From NCBI GenBank assembly GCA_947646735.1, contig CANTFK010000208.1:186001-250000 (forward strand): a stretch of 64,000 nucleotides of DNA. The letters run 5' to 3'. Within the stretch, counting starts at the first letter, position 1. The number at the start of each line of letters is the position of its first letter. Origin of the DNA: Peronospora farinosa. Lineage: Eukaryota > Oomycota > Peronosporomycetes > Peronosporales > Peronosporaceae. Positions 10,520 to 21,984 of the stretch are shown here, in pieces. The notes under the pieces are model-generated. The model made no database searches. It saw only the letters and a list, made by a program, of their open reading frames with translations, and was not told where the DNA came from. Position numbers and translations under genes: made by a program.

Positions 10520-13500
10520 ATGGAAAGGGAAGAGACAGATTTTAGCGTAGAAGTGGGCACTCGCGTGCTGGTTGGTGGCAAATATGCAGGGGTGAGGGTT
10601 CACTTAACGCGACAGGGGGGCTTTTTTGCTTTTTGCCACGACAAACTGACTTTTTTTTACTTGTTTAGGTCATTCGTTACGTGCCAAAGCGTCGCACTGC
10701 TTTGGTGGGAATCGAACTTACCCGAGCACGAGGCGACAACGACGGGGCTACGGAGGATGGTCAACGTTTCTTTGAATGCAAACCATTGCATGGCATTTTT
10801 GTTCGCGAAGAGCAACTTAGTGTGCGTAACTGTTCCATTTTTCTGGTTAGTTGTTTTAGGTCTTTTTTACTAATTGTTCATTGGTCAGGCTTTTTCGGAA
10901 GGAGATGGGGCTGCATGTGTTTTGCAAAGTATCTGGCGACGGTACAGCGCATCGCAAAAATTTCGTCATCTGGTGTTTGCCCACGCATGGAATTTGTTGG
11001 ATAACACCCAAGAGCAACTTAACCTGAAACGCTCGGAGCAATTCAAGTCGGCAGAACATACACTTGCACAATTGACCAAAACACAGGTTGGTAAAAAAAG
11101 TGAAGATTTTGTGTTTCTTTTCTTTTGCCATATTGACCTGATATGTTTTAGTCTTTGTCACGTACAGTCTCAGATGTTGCCGTATCTGAGATCAAGATCA
11201 ATTCGACTTACTCTGGCCCTCATGTGGTCTGGCCTTTAGAATTATCAAATGTGTTGGCAATTTTGGATTCGTTCAAAACGACACAAATTTTGCACTATAA
11301 ATATGTGCTGGAAATTCTCAAAGCAAGTGTACGGTCTTTTTCACCGTTGCCAACATTGCAAGCCATTTCACTTGAAAACGATGAAAAACTTACTGTGGTT
11401 GGGGATCTCCATGGTCAATTGCAAGATCTTTTCTCTATCTTTTCCATCAATGGTCTTCCTACTCGTACAAACAAATATCTCTTTAATGGAGATTTTGTAG
11501 ATCGGGGAATGTACGGTATAGAAGTCATGATGACGATCTTGCTTTTCCGTCTACTGTACCCAACCAGTGTTTTCCTTAACCGTGGGAATCACGAATCCCG
11601 TAATCAAAATTCATGGATGGGGTTTGAAGACGAAGTATGGATGAAATATTCCGGCATCGAGGACGACGATTTGGAACGCCCGGTTCATGTTTTTGAAAGT
11701 TTTCAAACCCTTTTTGGGTCCCTTCCACTTTGTGCTATTATTCAAGACAAAATTTTTGTCGTTCACGGTGGGTTATTTTCACGTGATAATGTCACATTGG
11801 CCCATTTGCGTGGAATTTCACGAAAACGAGAACCGCCGTTGCATCAACTGAATTTTCAAGATAAAATTTTTGAAGATTTATTATGGAGTGATCCACGTCC
11901 CATACAATCTCGTCAACCGTCGGAACGTGGGGCTGGGGTTGAATTTGGTATTACCGTAACAAATAATTTTTGTTTCGTAAACAAAATTGCCCTGATTATT
12001 CGTTCGCACGAGTGCGTAATCGAAGGATTTGAAATTTTGCATGGAGGTCGATTGATTACGCTCTTTTCAGCGTCAAGATATTGTGGCACTCAGATGAATA
12101 AAGGGGCTTTTTTGACTTTTGGGACGGATTTACAGCCGGAAATTCAACAATTTTATGCTCAGTCGATCACTGAAAGTACATTTCAAGCACCGGCACAAGC
12201 TCAGATGCAAAATTTATTGGAAGAAGATACACTTCGGATGATTGCCGAACGGATTTGTGACCATAAGGCGTCATTATACTGGTATTTTACCCAACATGAT
12301 GACGAGCATAAGGGTACGGTACCTCGATTGATTTGGGCGGAAGCTCTTCGATCGGTATTACAATTGGATTTGCCGTTTTTGACCTATCAATCAAAACTTG
12401 CTGAATTGGTCGATGAAACTTCAGGACGTATCAATTATTCTCACTTTCTGGCTCGGTATCGCATTGAGAATAATGCAATGGACAATTGTGGATGGCAAGA
12501 AAGCATTATTGCACTTATTTGCAAGAAATTGTATCGTGCAATGGGTGCGGGTGATGTACAGCAAGCGTTCAAGGTATTTGACACTGATTCAAGTGGCTTT
12601 ATTGAATATGAAGAATTTGTCACGACACTGAAGCAAATGGATACGGGATTGGCGGATCAGCACGTTTATGAGCTCATGCGCACAGCCGATACGAACGACG
12701 ATGGACGTATTGATTTCAACGAGTTTGCTCAGCGTTTTGAGGTTATCTTTACGGACCAAGGTAAGAATCGCGAAGAAAAGTTGTCCGAGGTGGCAGCGGT
12801 GGAGCCATCTCCGACTCTGGAGGCTGTAGATGCAGAAACTATGCGTGAAAGCCACAAGACCGTGGCAAAGCCCATCTTTGCGCGTAGGGTGTCATCAGTA
12901 GACGAACAGTCAGCGTTCACGCCGCAACCTGCAAGAAATCTCGACGTGGAGACCATGGAGGCACTATTGCAGGTTGGCAAGGCGCTGTTCTCCCGTCCTG
13001 GGTCGTTGCAGTATCACTTTTGCCACTTCGATACGAACCAGGATGGTGTTCTCTCTCGTAGCGAGTTTAAAGACGCCCTTGACCATTTAGGTTTCAACTT
13101 CGAACCGAGTCTAATGGATCGGGTAATGGCTGCTGTGGACAGTGATGGAGGTCATTCGATCGACTACAAGGAGTTTGTGACGGCGTTTAGTGTACAGGAT
13201 CTGAAGGAACAATCAGCACTCGAGTCTGGCGACCTCACGTGGCAGAACTCGGTGTTACAACAGGTCTCCAACGTGTTTTACCAGCATCGTATCCACATTC
13301 GCAATGCCTTCCGCATGTTTGACGCGTCGAATAGTGGAGTCATCAGTCGCGACAATTTCCGTACAGGTATCCAAGCTTTCAACGTGGTGCTCAATTCTCC
13401 GCTCTCAGATGACCAAATTGAGGAGCTGCTGTCCTATCTCGACAGCAATAACGACGGCGTGATTAGCTACAAGGAATTCTTTAATGGCTTCCGTGTGGTG

Positions 13501-13569
13501 GACGTACGCGTTGATGAGGACAAGTCGACGGGGAGGAGACCACCAGTGGAATCTACAACGGAAGACTAG
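10520..13569 (+). CDS. CAP-Gly/IQ/PPP phosphatase with six EF-hands (PPEF-like fusion)
   Basis: Four exons, 10520-10591, 10669-10821, 10889-11086 and 11152-13569, join at phase 0 to 946 residues. Residues ~10-75 are a CAP-Gly domain: VGTRVLVGG, VALVGIEL-like core, GDNDG in place of GKNDG, then FFECKPLHGIFV. An IQ-like motif follows (ACVLQSIWRRY), as in PPEF. The phosphatase core carries GDLHGQ, GDFVDRG, RGNHES, HGGLFS, LLWSDP, RSHE and SASRYC. The C-terminal half has six EF-hand loops: DTDSSGFIEYEE, DTNDDGRIDFNE, DTNQDGVLSRSE, DSDGGHSIDYKE, DASNSGVISRDN and DSNNDGVISYKE. The fourth lacks the central Gly and the fifth ends in Asn, so both may bind weakly. PPEF/RdgC phosphatases are Ca2+-responsive Ser/Thr phosphatases. 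The CAP-Gly module, which normally binds microtubule tips or EEY/F tails, is unusual here and suggests cytoskeletal targeting (inference). Confidence 0.85.
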
Positions 13570-14042
13570 ACATTCCTGTAGGTAAGTTTTGGTGATTGAA
13601 GTCGTCATGAACATTGCAAAACTTTAAATAAACATTGAAGGTGTTGTTTACACCCGTGCTAACTCATTGTCTAGAGCTCTTTGGATGTACGTTGCTGTAG
13701 CAGCAATTGCACTTGTTCCATCATTGGTGTCAAGTCGCAGCTTTCTGTGGGGATGGCCACCTTCCAGTTGAACTCTGTTTACTATTGTACAAGCACGACG
13801 TGATCATGTGTGTAAAGCTGGTACGTTTGTCATCCTTGTTCACACTAAAGTAGCTCGGGTTGGTACCCGAAAGCACAAAATATTGTCGCATTCGCCGCCG
13901 TCTCAGCAGTTATGGACCACACCATCCCGAAAACCCGCCAGTCTGGAACTCAATGTAAAAGTAATTGTATCCGTTCGATAGAGCTGTGTGTGGCCTTGCT
14001 TCCTAGTTGTGAAGAAGTAGGGAGTATTCGCCATCACATCGT
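13570..14042. other. Convergent 3' interval
   Basis: This stretch lies between the stop of the CAP-Gly phosphatase gene and the stop of the GH5 gene on the other strand, and presumably holds both 3' untranslated regions. A short stem (cgggt/acccg) lies near 13857. No gene seen. Confidence 0.5.
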
Positions 14043-16203
14043 CTATCCGAAAATCAAATACAATGTGTAGGCACCAAGTGCTACAAGTGGTGACATCAGT
14101 ATCCTCATCTTGAGGCTACGTGCCCGACGATTTTTTTCGATACTTGTATCCTTCGATGTGATCAAAAACCAATGACTGGTCTTTGACGGATCATGCATAT
14201 AAGACACGACGTCCCATCCATCGTATGATTGAATGGAGAAGTAGCCATCGGACGTCTCCACAGAGTAGCCCTTTGAGTACTGCAGATGCGGCACAAAAAC
14301 TTCCGTTGGGTGCATGGACGTTTCACTGGGCATGCTCGAATTGGAGACGTATTCTAGCTCGTAGCGCACACGATCAAGCAGAAATTCCGACTTTAAAGGA
14401 GTACCAGCAATACGTGTGGCGTAGGGTCGAACAAATGCCCGAATCGCTCGCGCACAGGCGTCTCGATCCGGTACTGCAAGTGGTCCGTCCGATCGTCGAG
14501 GCTTGTCCTTGCTGATCAAACTCAAGTCTTCCATATTCCATTGGTCGCCAAAGTCGTTGCAGTTGTCGGACGTGTAGCACCAAAGGGTGAAGGAAACCAT
14601 ACAAGCCTCGAGACACGAAATTGTATGGTCCAGGGCTCCAACCTGTGCACTAAAATCGCCGTTTCGAAAAGCTTTACCACCGTGCATGTTAAACGGGATG
14701 CCCGTTTCACCAATGAGTGTTGGCGCGTTATTCATCTGCTCATGACCATATGCCTTGATGCCCTGTAGTTGCTGCATATGCATTCTACGCACAGCAGCGG
14801 AGCCAAATGCAGGTCGCTTGGTCCTCGGGTCCACAGTGAAGTATGGCCGCCAAGCTCGTAGAAATAGCGTGACACCATCATACCAATGCGTAGCATTAAC
14901 CGCACGTGGGATAAGGGTATCATCGATCTCAGGAAATGCATCGATGCTGAACTCGAGCGGTGGTAGCTCGACAAATAGCAAAATGTGGGGCAAGATGCGG
15001 CGAATGCGCTCCGTGAAGCGCTGCGATGACACGAGAACATTGCATGAGGTTAGTTGCGTCTACACTTTATGTAAAAACTTCTTCGTAACGTACCGCTGCA
15101 AAGGGCACGTAGCAGTCGCGGCCAAACCTGATATCTGCAAAGTGGTCTGGACGCAGCAGCACCGGTTTTCCAGATGTGTTATCCACGTCCCAAATCCCTT
15201 CCTCCCTCCAAATGCAGCGTCGCCCTTGCTGCCAAGCGCGAGATCCATTAGGGTCCACCGTCACGAGCTCATCGGGTCGTCCTAGTATGTGTTGGTTCGC
15301 ACCATTCGACCAGCGTTGAACAACCTGCTCATAGCCATCAGCCAGAGCCATGCCTTGAAATGGAGTGGGTGCCAGTCCGTACTTGAGCTCGCCGGGATGA
15401 AAGTGCTTGGCCAAGTCTTTTAGTCCCAAATACCCAGAAGATGGTTCGTTCATTGTTCCAAAACCCACTACATTCGTCAATCCTTTCAACGCTTTAGCCA
15501 ACTCTACCATAGCATTCAAGTAATGTGACTGTAAATACTCTTGTACTTGTACGCCATTGATCTGACACGATGGAGCACACTTAGCTCCTCCCCAAAAGAG
15601 CGAAAACATCGTAGCACATGCCATTTTAAAGTAATTCGTAGGCCAAATCATCTTTGGAAACTTGGTGACTTCTACTCCAGACGTCTCAACACAAAGCGCT
15701 GCTTTGGTCACGTCAAAGTTTCGTGGTTTTAGTCCAATAGTTTCCAATGTCCACATGGGTGCTCCATCTCCTCCCGTCCATCTTGACCACACATCTTGAT
15801 GAGGATCCACATAAATACTTAGTCCATAATCTCCCGCCATTGCAATTAAATCATGAAGATATTGTAAATACTCGTGATCATAAACACCTGGTCCAGAATG
15901 TTCAATAGCTTCCCATGTGACAATAAACCGAAGAAAAGTCAAACCCCATCGCTCCAATCGAGCAAAATGTACTGACGCTTCAGTTAATGGAAATGGTCGA
16001 TTGATAAATGAGACATTTTGTGGATTCTCAAAGAATCGATTGAAAGAATTTATCTCGTTTTGAGTATGACTGTACCCAAATGGAAGCTTTGATGTGCCAC
16101 TTAAATTAACACCACGTAAAAGTCGCACGCGGTCTTGAGCATCGCGAAAGTGACCATTAGAAACAGTTAGATAATTTATATGAGTAGTAGGAGGAGGAAA
16201 CAT
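14043..16203 (-). CDS. GH5 glucocerebrosidase/sterylglucosidase-like hydrolase (EGCrP type)
   Basis: Two exons, 15094-16203 and 14043-15020, joined across a clean GTACGT/TCGCAG intron, give 695 residues. The N-terminal half has the GH5 entry motif LLRGVNLSG, a WEAIEHSGPGVYD strand, VDPHQDVWSR, and the acid/base glutamate in GTMNEPSSGY. The second exon carries the nucleophile glutamate in LIGETGIPFN. Inserts and spacing match GH5 subfamily 12, whose fungal members (EGCrP1/2, Egh1/Sgl1) cleave glucosylceramide or steryl-glucosides. No signal peptide is evident, fitting the cytosolic fungal enzymes. The extreme C-terminus is a hydrophobic helix (LVALGAYTLYLIFG) that could tether it to a membrane. 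Substrate choice cannot be settled from sequence. In sterol-auxotrophic oomycetes, glucosylceramide or scavenged sterol conjugates are both plausible (inference). Confidence 0.85.
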
Positions 16204-17503
16204 ATTATTTAGTGGAGAAGAAGATGGAGAAGGAGAAGGAAGAGGAAGAGACGTTCGTACGAGGCTGCGTGGATGGATAAATATATCTGTGACGTGGTTT
16301 TATAACGGCTATGGACCTTATAAAGAGATGCGAGTCTTTTTAGCGAATCAAGTGGAAGTGGAAAGAGGATGGGTATTTTTGGCATAAACATTACGATTTG
16401 TTTTTTATAAATATAGTATGGTAGTAGTAGACGTAATAATAGTACTATAGACGTTTTTTTATTGTACTATGTATTTTAATATAGTAAAAGATATCATATT
16501 TTTATTCTTCTTCTCGTGTAATTTTGATACAGAATTTGGTTCTTGTAGTTGCACGTTCATCGTAGTAATGGGTATACAATCAGACTACTGATGAATGCAA
16601 CATAATTACAGACAAAACAAGGATACTAATGTAAGTAGTGCTAGCATGAACCAACAACAAGTTCAGGTCGTGCTTTTGATATTCCTTACACATTCTAATT
16701 ACTGCCGCTAGGGTTGAAACAATCCACAAAGTACTCCCTCTAGCTCTCGTACGCTGTAAACAAAAGTACACGAATAAGAACACACATGTAAAGTTCAAGC
16801 ACCGATATCCAAAGGTAGGACAACTTTACGCCGGTGCTAATGGTCCACCACCCAAGAAGTGGCATCAAACGGCTTCAGTAGAGCGAACAAAATCAAACGT
16901 TTCAACAGCTCATTTGATAGAAATTTCAAGCTTTAACAAGCAGATGAAGAAAGATCCATTTGTATCCCTTGGGTTTGAGCTATACGTCGTATATCGATCG
17001 TCCCATGACAACGTATTGTTGTAATTGTCGTCACTCGGATAATAGAAATCGGTCTTGTCTGATCCCAAATATGTCGCGGTCTGAATGTATCGGTCCTATC
17101 TTGCATCCTAAACCTGTCTTTCGTCATAAAACCTATTCTAGTAGTCCTATATCCGGATCGAATAATTATGACTGTATATCCCTCCGCCCGTCTCTATTCC
17201 ATATCAGTTACCCAATCAGATTTTGGCTAGTGTTCCAGTTGCTCGATGCTCGATAGCAGCTGGTACGACAGAAGAGACTTTCCTATACAAATCCCAAGTC
17301 ACGTCCTTCCCCCTTATTTGACAACACAATCACCTGCACAATTGAACCACCCCACAAAAAGCACTCACACTTGATCGAGTCTCAGTCGTCTTTTTCTTCA
17401 GACAAGAAACTGAAGGTGAATAAATAGACACTTTAATAGGAGGGATCGAAGCAGTCAAGTCAAGTCAAAAGAGCTTTGCAGTTTCTTGCACGATACATTG
17501 ATA
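16204..17503. other. Divergent promoter interval, no gene seen
   Basis: 1.3 kb between the start codons of the GH5 gene (minus) and the PX-AGC kinase gene (plus). The first 300 bases are AT-rich. Repeated tagtagtag-like and gaaggag-like motifs occur near 16185-16250 and 16410-16450. No supportable coding frame. Confidence 0.5.
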
Positions 17504-19346
17504 ATGAGTGACTATCGTGGGCCGAAATTTGTGGGCATTATGGGCCATGATAATGTCAGTCATAATGGTAGCAAGACGACTGTCTACTTTGTGCAAGTAC
17601 AGGTGCCTGAGGGCATGTTTATTGTCCGACATCGATACCATGAGTTTAAAGACTTTTACGATAAGGTAACGAAGGACCTTTTGAAGGACCTATTTCTTTT
17701 GAGAGGGGGTTTACTAACATGGGTACACTTTTTCTCTTTCTTAGTTATCAAGTGAAGGATATCGTTGTCCAGTTTTACCACCCAAGAAATTCCTTGGGAA
17801 TAACAATAAAGAATTTATTGAAAAACGACAGCAGGAATTGGCCAATTGGCTACATCTTTTATGTCAATACGATCCAGCATCTGGTACTTCTGATCCTCGT
17901 ACATCCGAGCTCTTTAAAGAGTTTATGTTAACAAACGTACGTGTTATTGTTGTTTATATGGTAGTATTAGCTAGTCGTAGAATCTGTGACATGTGAGACT
18001 GACTAGTATGTTTGATGTTTATTTTTTGTGGTATTCAGAAAGAGCCTTTGGAAAAGTATCAGGAAGCTAAAACTTTATCGTATGATGCTGCTACACCTCC
18101 AACATCACAATCCTCGGAGGCTGATAGTGAAACGGGATTATACAATACGCCCAAGACTACGCTGGATGATTTTGAGCTGCTTAAAGTCATTGGAAAAGGC
18201 TCGTATGGCAAAGTGACGCTCGTGCGCAAGAAAGAAGGCAATCGTTTGTTTGCTATGAAATCTCTCAACAAGTCCAATGTGAAACGTCGTAATCAGGTCG
18301 AACACACACGCACGGAACGGCGTGTATTGGGACGTGCGAAACACCCGTTTATTGTGCATTTGCACTACGCTTTCCAGACGTCGCAGAAACTCTACTTTGT
18401 ACTGGACTACTGCCCTGGTGGTGAATTATTCTTCCATCTATCACGGATGGAGAAGTTTGAGCCAAATATGGCTCGATACTACTGTGCTGAAATTACATTG
18501 GCACTGGAACACCTGCACGATTTGGGCGTTGTCTACCGGTATGTAGTGTCCATGCTCTGTATGGATGTTTGCAATGCTGGCACATTGACAATTGATGTTT
18601 GTGTCTTGCTTCAGTGATCTTAAGCCGGAGAACATCTTATTTGATCCCGTCGGCCACGTTTTGCTTGGTACGTTACATTTGGTCACGATATGCACACTGT
18701 CAGTATTTCTAATGACGTGTTTTGTATCGTTATTATTGCAGCCGACTTTGGACTTGCTAAGGAGGGCATTACCGATGGCGCGGAGGGCACGAACTCCATG
18801 TGCGGTACGCCCGAGTATTTGCCTCCCGAGATTCTGGACCGTGTGGGACACGGCACGGCTGTGGATTGGTGGGCGATGGGCATGGTCCTGTACGAGATGC
18901 TGACGGGCTTGCCTCCTTGGTACACTCGCAACCGTCAAAAGCTGTTTGACCGTGTGCGTAATGCCCCTCTCACGTTCCCGGACGAAGTCGACCCTGTGGC
19001 TCGCGACTTTATCGGTGGACTTCTCCGGCGCGACCCGAACAAGCGTTTAGGTAGCAAGAGTGCAGACGAGGTAAAGAACCACCCATACTTCAGCACCATA
19101 AACTGGCAGGATCTGTATGACCGCAAGATCCCGCCTCCGTTCAACCCGTGCGCCACCGCGGGCAACGCTGAGGAGACAAAGAACTTTGAGGCAGAATTTA
19201 CCAAGATGCAGATCAACAGCGTGGAAAACTCGGCTTTGGGCAGCCTGCGTGTCTCGGACGCTTCACGCCCGTCCATGACATTCCAAGGCTTTACATACAA
19301 CACGCCTAACGACTTGTCCATGAGCGGTTCTGTTGGCCAGGCCTAA
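17504..19346 (+). CDS. PX-domain AGC protein kinase (SGK3/CISK-like)
   Basis: Five exons, 17504-17665, 17745-17936, 18039-18538, 18615-18667 and 18742-19346, give 503 residues. Residues ~8-118 form a PX domain: TVYFVQVQVPEGMFIVRHRYHEFKDF, then CPVLPPKKFLGN, then RQQELANWLHLL. It includes the RYHEF and PPKK phosphoinositide-site motifs. The kinase follows: GKGSYGKV glycine loop, AMKSL lysine, DLKPEN catalytic loop, DFGLAKEG, CGTPEYLPPE. The AGC C-tail has a hydrophobic motif FQGFTY, phosphorylatable at Thr. The activation-loop residue before CGTPEY is SM rather than TF, so Ser would be the PDK1-type site. PX-AGC kinases are recruited to PI3P-bearing endosomes; the substrates here are unknown. 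Intron positions inside DFG and HRD-equivalent segments all restore frame. Confidence 0.88.
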
Positions 19347-19737
19347 GGTATCCATGTTATGTGATCCCGGTTTTCTCTTGTGGTTTCTATTCGTGGATCC
19401 ATTAAACGTACGAGCGGCTGCGACGTGACTGCTGGAATGAGAAACGCCTGAGAGCAAGCAAGGAAGAACAGAGGGCGTTGCATGTAGGGGACTGAAGTGC
19501 AAGATGGAATGCAAGTCAGCGCGTTGTTGCGATGGGCTGCTCCATCTAAATACAAGAAAGGGTACGCGATTCAAACTGGCAAGCTAGCATAAGAGGGACA
19601 AAGTCGACGAGTGTGTTTGTTTGGATATTCAGCGGGACGGTAGGTTGGGAACTCCCGTGTGATTGTTTTTAGTTTGTAAACCAAATGAACTCAAATTTGA
19701 AGATCAAAAGTACGCTTCGGGGAAGGTGATGCTTGCA
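19347..19737. other. Convergent 3' interval
   Basis: Lies between the stop codons of the PX-AGC kinase and the telobox Myb gene. No gene or notable structure seen. Confidence 0.5.
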
Positions 19738-21874
19738 TTATGCATCACTTGTTTCATTTTTGTCAGCTGCACCAGCGTTATCATCGGTCGCATCATTGTC
19801 AGTGACACCAACATTGTCGTTGCCATCTGAGATTCGGCCGTATCTCACGAGGTTGCGGTATTTGTCTTTCAGATCGACATTTGACCGATTTCGAAGCACA
19901 TCAGGGTACTTCGTTTTGATGAGCACCCAAACGTTTGCGTAGCTTTCGTAAAGTCTGTAGCCCTTGATCAGGGCTGTCTCTTCCTCCGCTGACCATCGTA
20001 CTCGTTTGCGTCGGCTAGAAGGACGACCGATCGAGCGAGGCTCACCATCTTCGATTGGCACCTGAATAGATTAAGCGAGACAGACACGTAGGATCATTTC
20101 CATGGCCGTCACCAACGACTGCATTATTATTCTTACCCTGGTACGAGGAGCAGCGTGACGACCTTCTTGACGAGTTCTCCTTGCAACTTCTGCAGCACGA
20201 GGTGGTCTCGATGATACTGGCTGCTCTGGTCTCGGATCTTCTTTCGAAATGCTAGAGTGCACAGACTCTGTCGGTTCGCGCTTCACTGTACAACACAGAA
20301 AACATTAGCATGGATTCACACAGATCGCCTAATTCTTCAACGTTCGGCACACGAGGAAACGAGACACGCATCGACCAAACCCAGTCCTGAACTTCAGGTG
20401 GCTTAGCAAGAATACGAGGTACCTCTATAGCAGTATTATTACCAGTGCTAGCGAGCGTTTGTGCTTCTTGCTCGTGCTCGTGCTCTTGCATGTGTTCCTG
20501 CTCGTGCTCGTGCTCTTCATCGTTCTCCTGCTCCTGCTCGCTATCCTGCTCCTGCTCGTTCTCCTGCTCTTGCTCGTGCTCCTGCTCGTTCTCCTCTCTT
20601 GCTCGTGCTCCTGCTCCTGCTCGTGCTTGTGTTCCTGCTCGTGCTCTTGCTCGTGTTCCTGCTCCTGCTCTTGCTCGTGCTGCTGCTCGTGCTCCTGCTC
20701 GTGCTCCTGCTCGTGCTCCTGCTCGATATCTGCTACATGGTCGGTATCGCCTCCAGCGATAGTGGTAATCCAAGAGCGATCTCGCCATTCCCGTCGAGTC
20801 CCACTAAATCTCTTTTCTAGTAAAGCGCGCGGCACAACCATTCTGCACGCGCAATATCATGACCAAAACCTTCGTTAGTCACGTCCGACCACAGCATACA
20901 CACTGCAACCAACTTACTCTGGGCCATCAGCTGCTTGCGTTGGGAAAGCAAGCTCTAGTTTCGTGGGGCCAAGTGTGACGGATTCGATCATGCACAATGC
21001 ACGCTTCATGTTACGCCGAAAAGCAGAACCGTCAAGACGATGAAATTCGTAAAAAGCATCCCAGCAATCCTGTGCATTCACATTAATGTACCATAAATGG
21101 GCCGTCTAGATAAAAATCAAGCTGATGACATTACAAACCTTTGGCTCGTCCAGCTCAAAGATCTTCTTAAAAGTCTCAAGGAATGTCGTTAACGCCGAGC
21201 CGTCCTCGCTTCTATATAGCAACCAAACAAAACCACACCGTCAGGGGATTTCTCACTAAGTACCAAGCAAACCCACTCCTCCATACTCTTTAATCTTATC
21301 TCTCATCAGTACACACGTCTCGTAAATGCCTTCGGCATGACACATCTCGTCACTTTCCAGCTTGAATAACTCTGCATCCAGACCCTCAAAAGCCACTGCA
21401 AATCTCTCCACCAATAGCTACAGCAACATACAACATAAACGTTCAATTATTTCCCTGTCTCTTTCGTCTATTTTCACATTTAATGGCGTCTCACATGAAA
21501 AAACAATGGCGACTCAAACAGAGCGCGACTGGTGTCCAAGGGCATTATAGCATCCAGCTGTAGTATCCGTTCAAATAGAAATACGAAGTCCATTGGCTCA
21601 TCATCCAGTTCTTTATCAATAGCAGCTAATAACGTTCTCCAACGGAACGGACTTGTATCGGACAATTCCACGCCAATTTTGTGCAAAATCTCGGCTATGG
21701 CTACGAGTATGAGGATGAGAAGGGTATAGAAAGATGCACAAGACAAACGAGAAGCAGATGTAGATATATAAATTTACCGTTGGCCTCTTCCAATGCGCCA
21801 ATGTGGCTTAAGAACTCGCCGCAGACTTCTAACGCCGTGCGCATTTGTAATGTCAAGAATTTGGTTTGTCGCAT
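19738..21874 (-). pseudogene. Telobox-Myb (TRF-like) gene interrupted by a frameshift in a hexamer repeat
   Basis: Exons that splice cleanly: 21778-21874, 21495-21700, 21287-21417, 21139-21211, 20918-21105, then one from 20842 into the repeat, and distal exons 20137-20285 and 19738-20061. The C-terminus is a Myb domain (RVRWSAEEETALIKGY... ending VDLKDKYRN). That ending is the telobox signature of double-stranded telomere-repeat binders (TRF, Taz1, plant TRP). The helical N-terminal half may be a dimerisation domain like TRFH (inference only). Between them lies a Glu/Gln/His repeat of 6-base units. Upstream exons enter the repeat in one frame. At about 20590-20600 (rev. CAAGAGAGGAGAAC) the clean repeat continues in another frame, equal to two extra or one missing base. 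Past that point only the second frame reaches the Myb exons. It could be a broken allele, a sequencing indel, or an undetected splice. The donor before 20285 is uncertain. Confidence 0.6.
20461..20728. repeat. Imperfect (GAGCAN)n hexamer repeat in the telobox gene
   Basis: About 270 bases of degenerate 6-base units reading GAGCAG/GAGCAC/GAGCAA on the minus strand, encoding Glu-Gln/Glu-His runs. All frames on both strands stay open across it because the units lack stop codons. Unit-length variation would keep frame, but a non-multiple-of-three change near 20590-20600 does not. Confidence 0.9.
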
Positions 21875-21984
21875 AAATCATACGTTATGTAGCGGTTATG
21901 TAATGTTATGTGGTACACTTATTTACGATACCAGAAATTTGTCAATATTTCGCTCTTTTTCATGCAAATATCTGAATACGATCG

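Noticed and set aside
16960..17256. 98-codon plus-strand frame between the GH5 and PX-kinase genes
   Set aside because: High Ser/Pro/Cys content without pattern, and it lies in the expected promoter region of the kinase gene.
20445..20878. Three overlapping plus-strand frames of 105-139 codons rich in Cys/Ser, Ala/Arg or Leu/Val
   Set aside because: They are antisense readings of the minus-strand GAGCAN hexamer repeat, which has no stop codons in any frame. Their composition is a by-product of the repeat.
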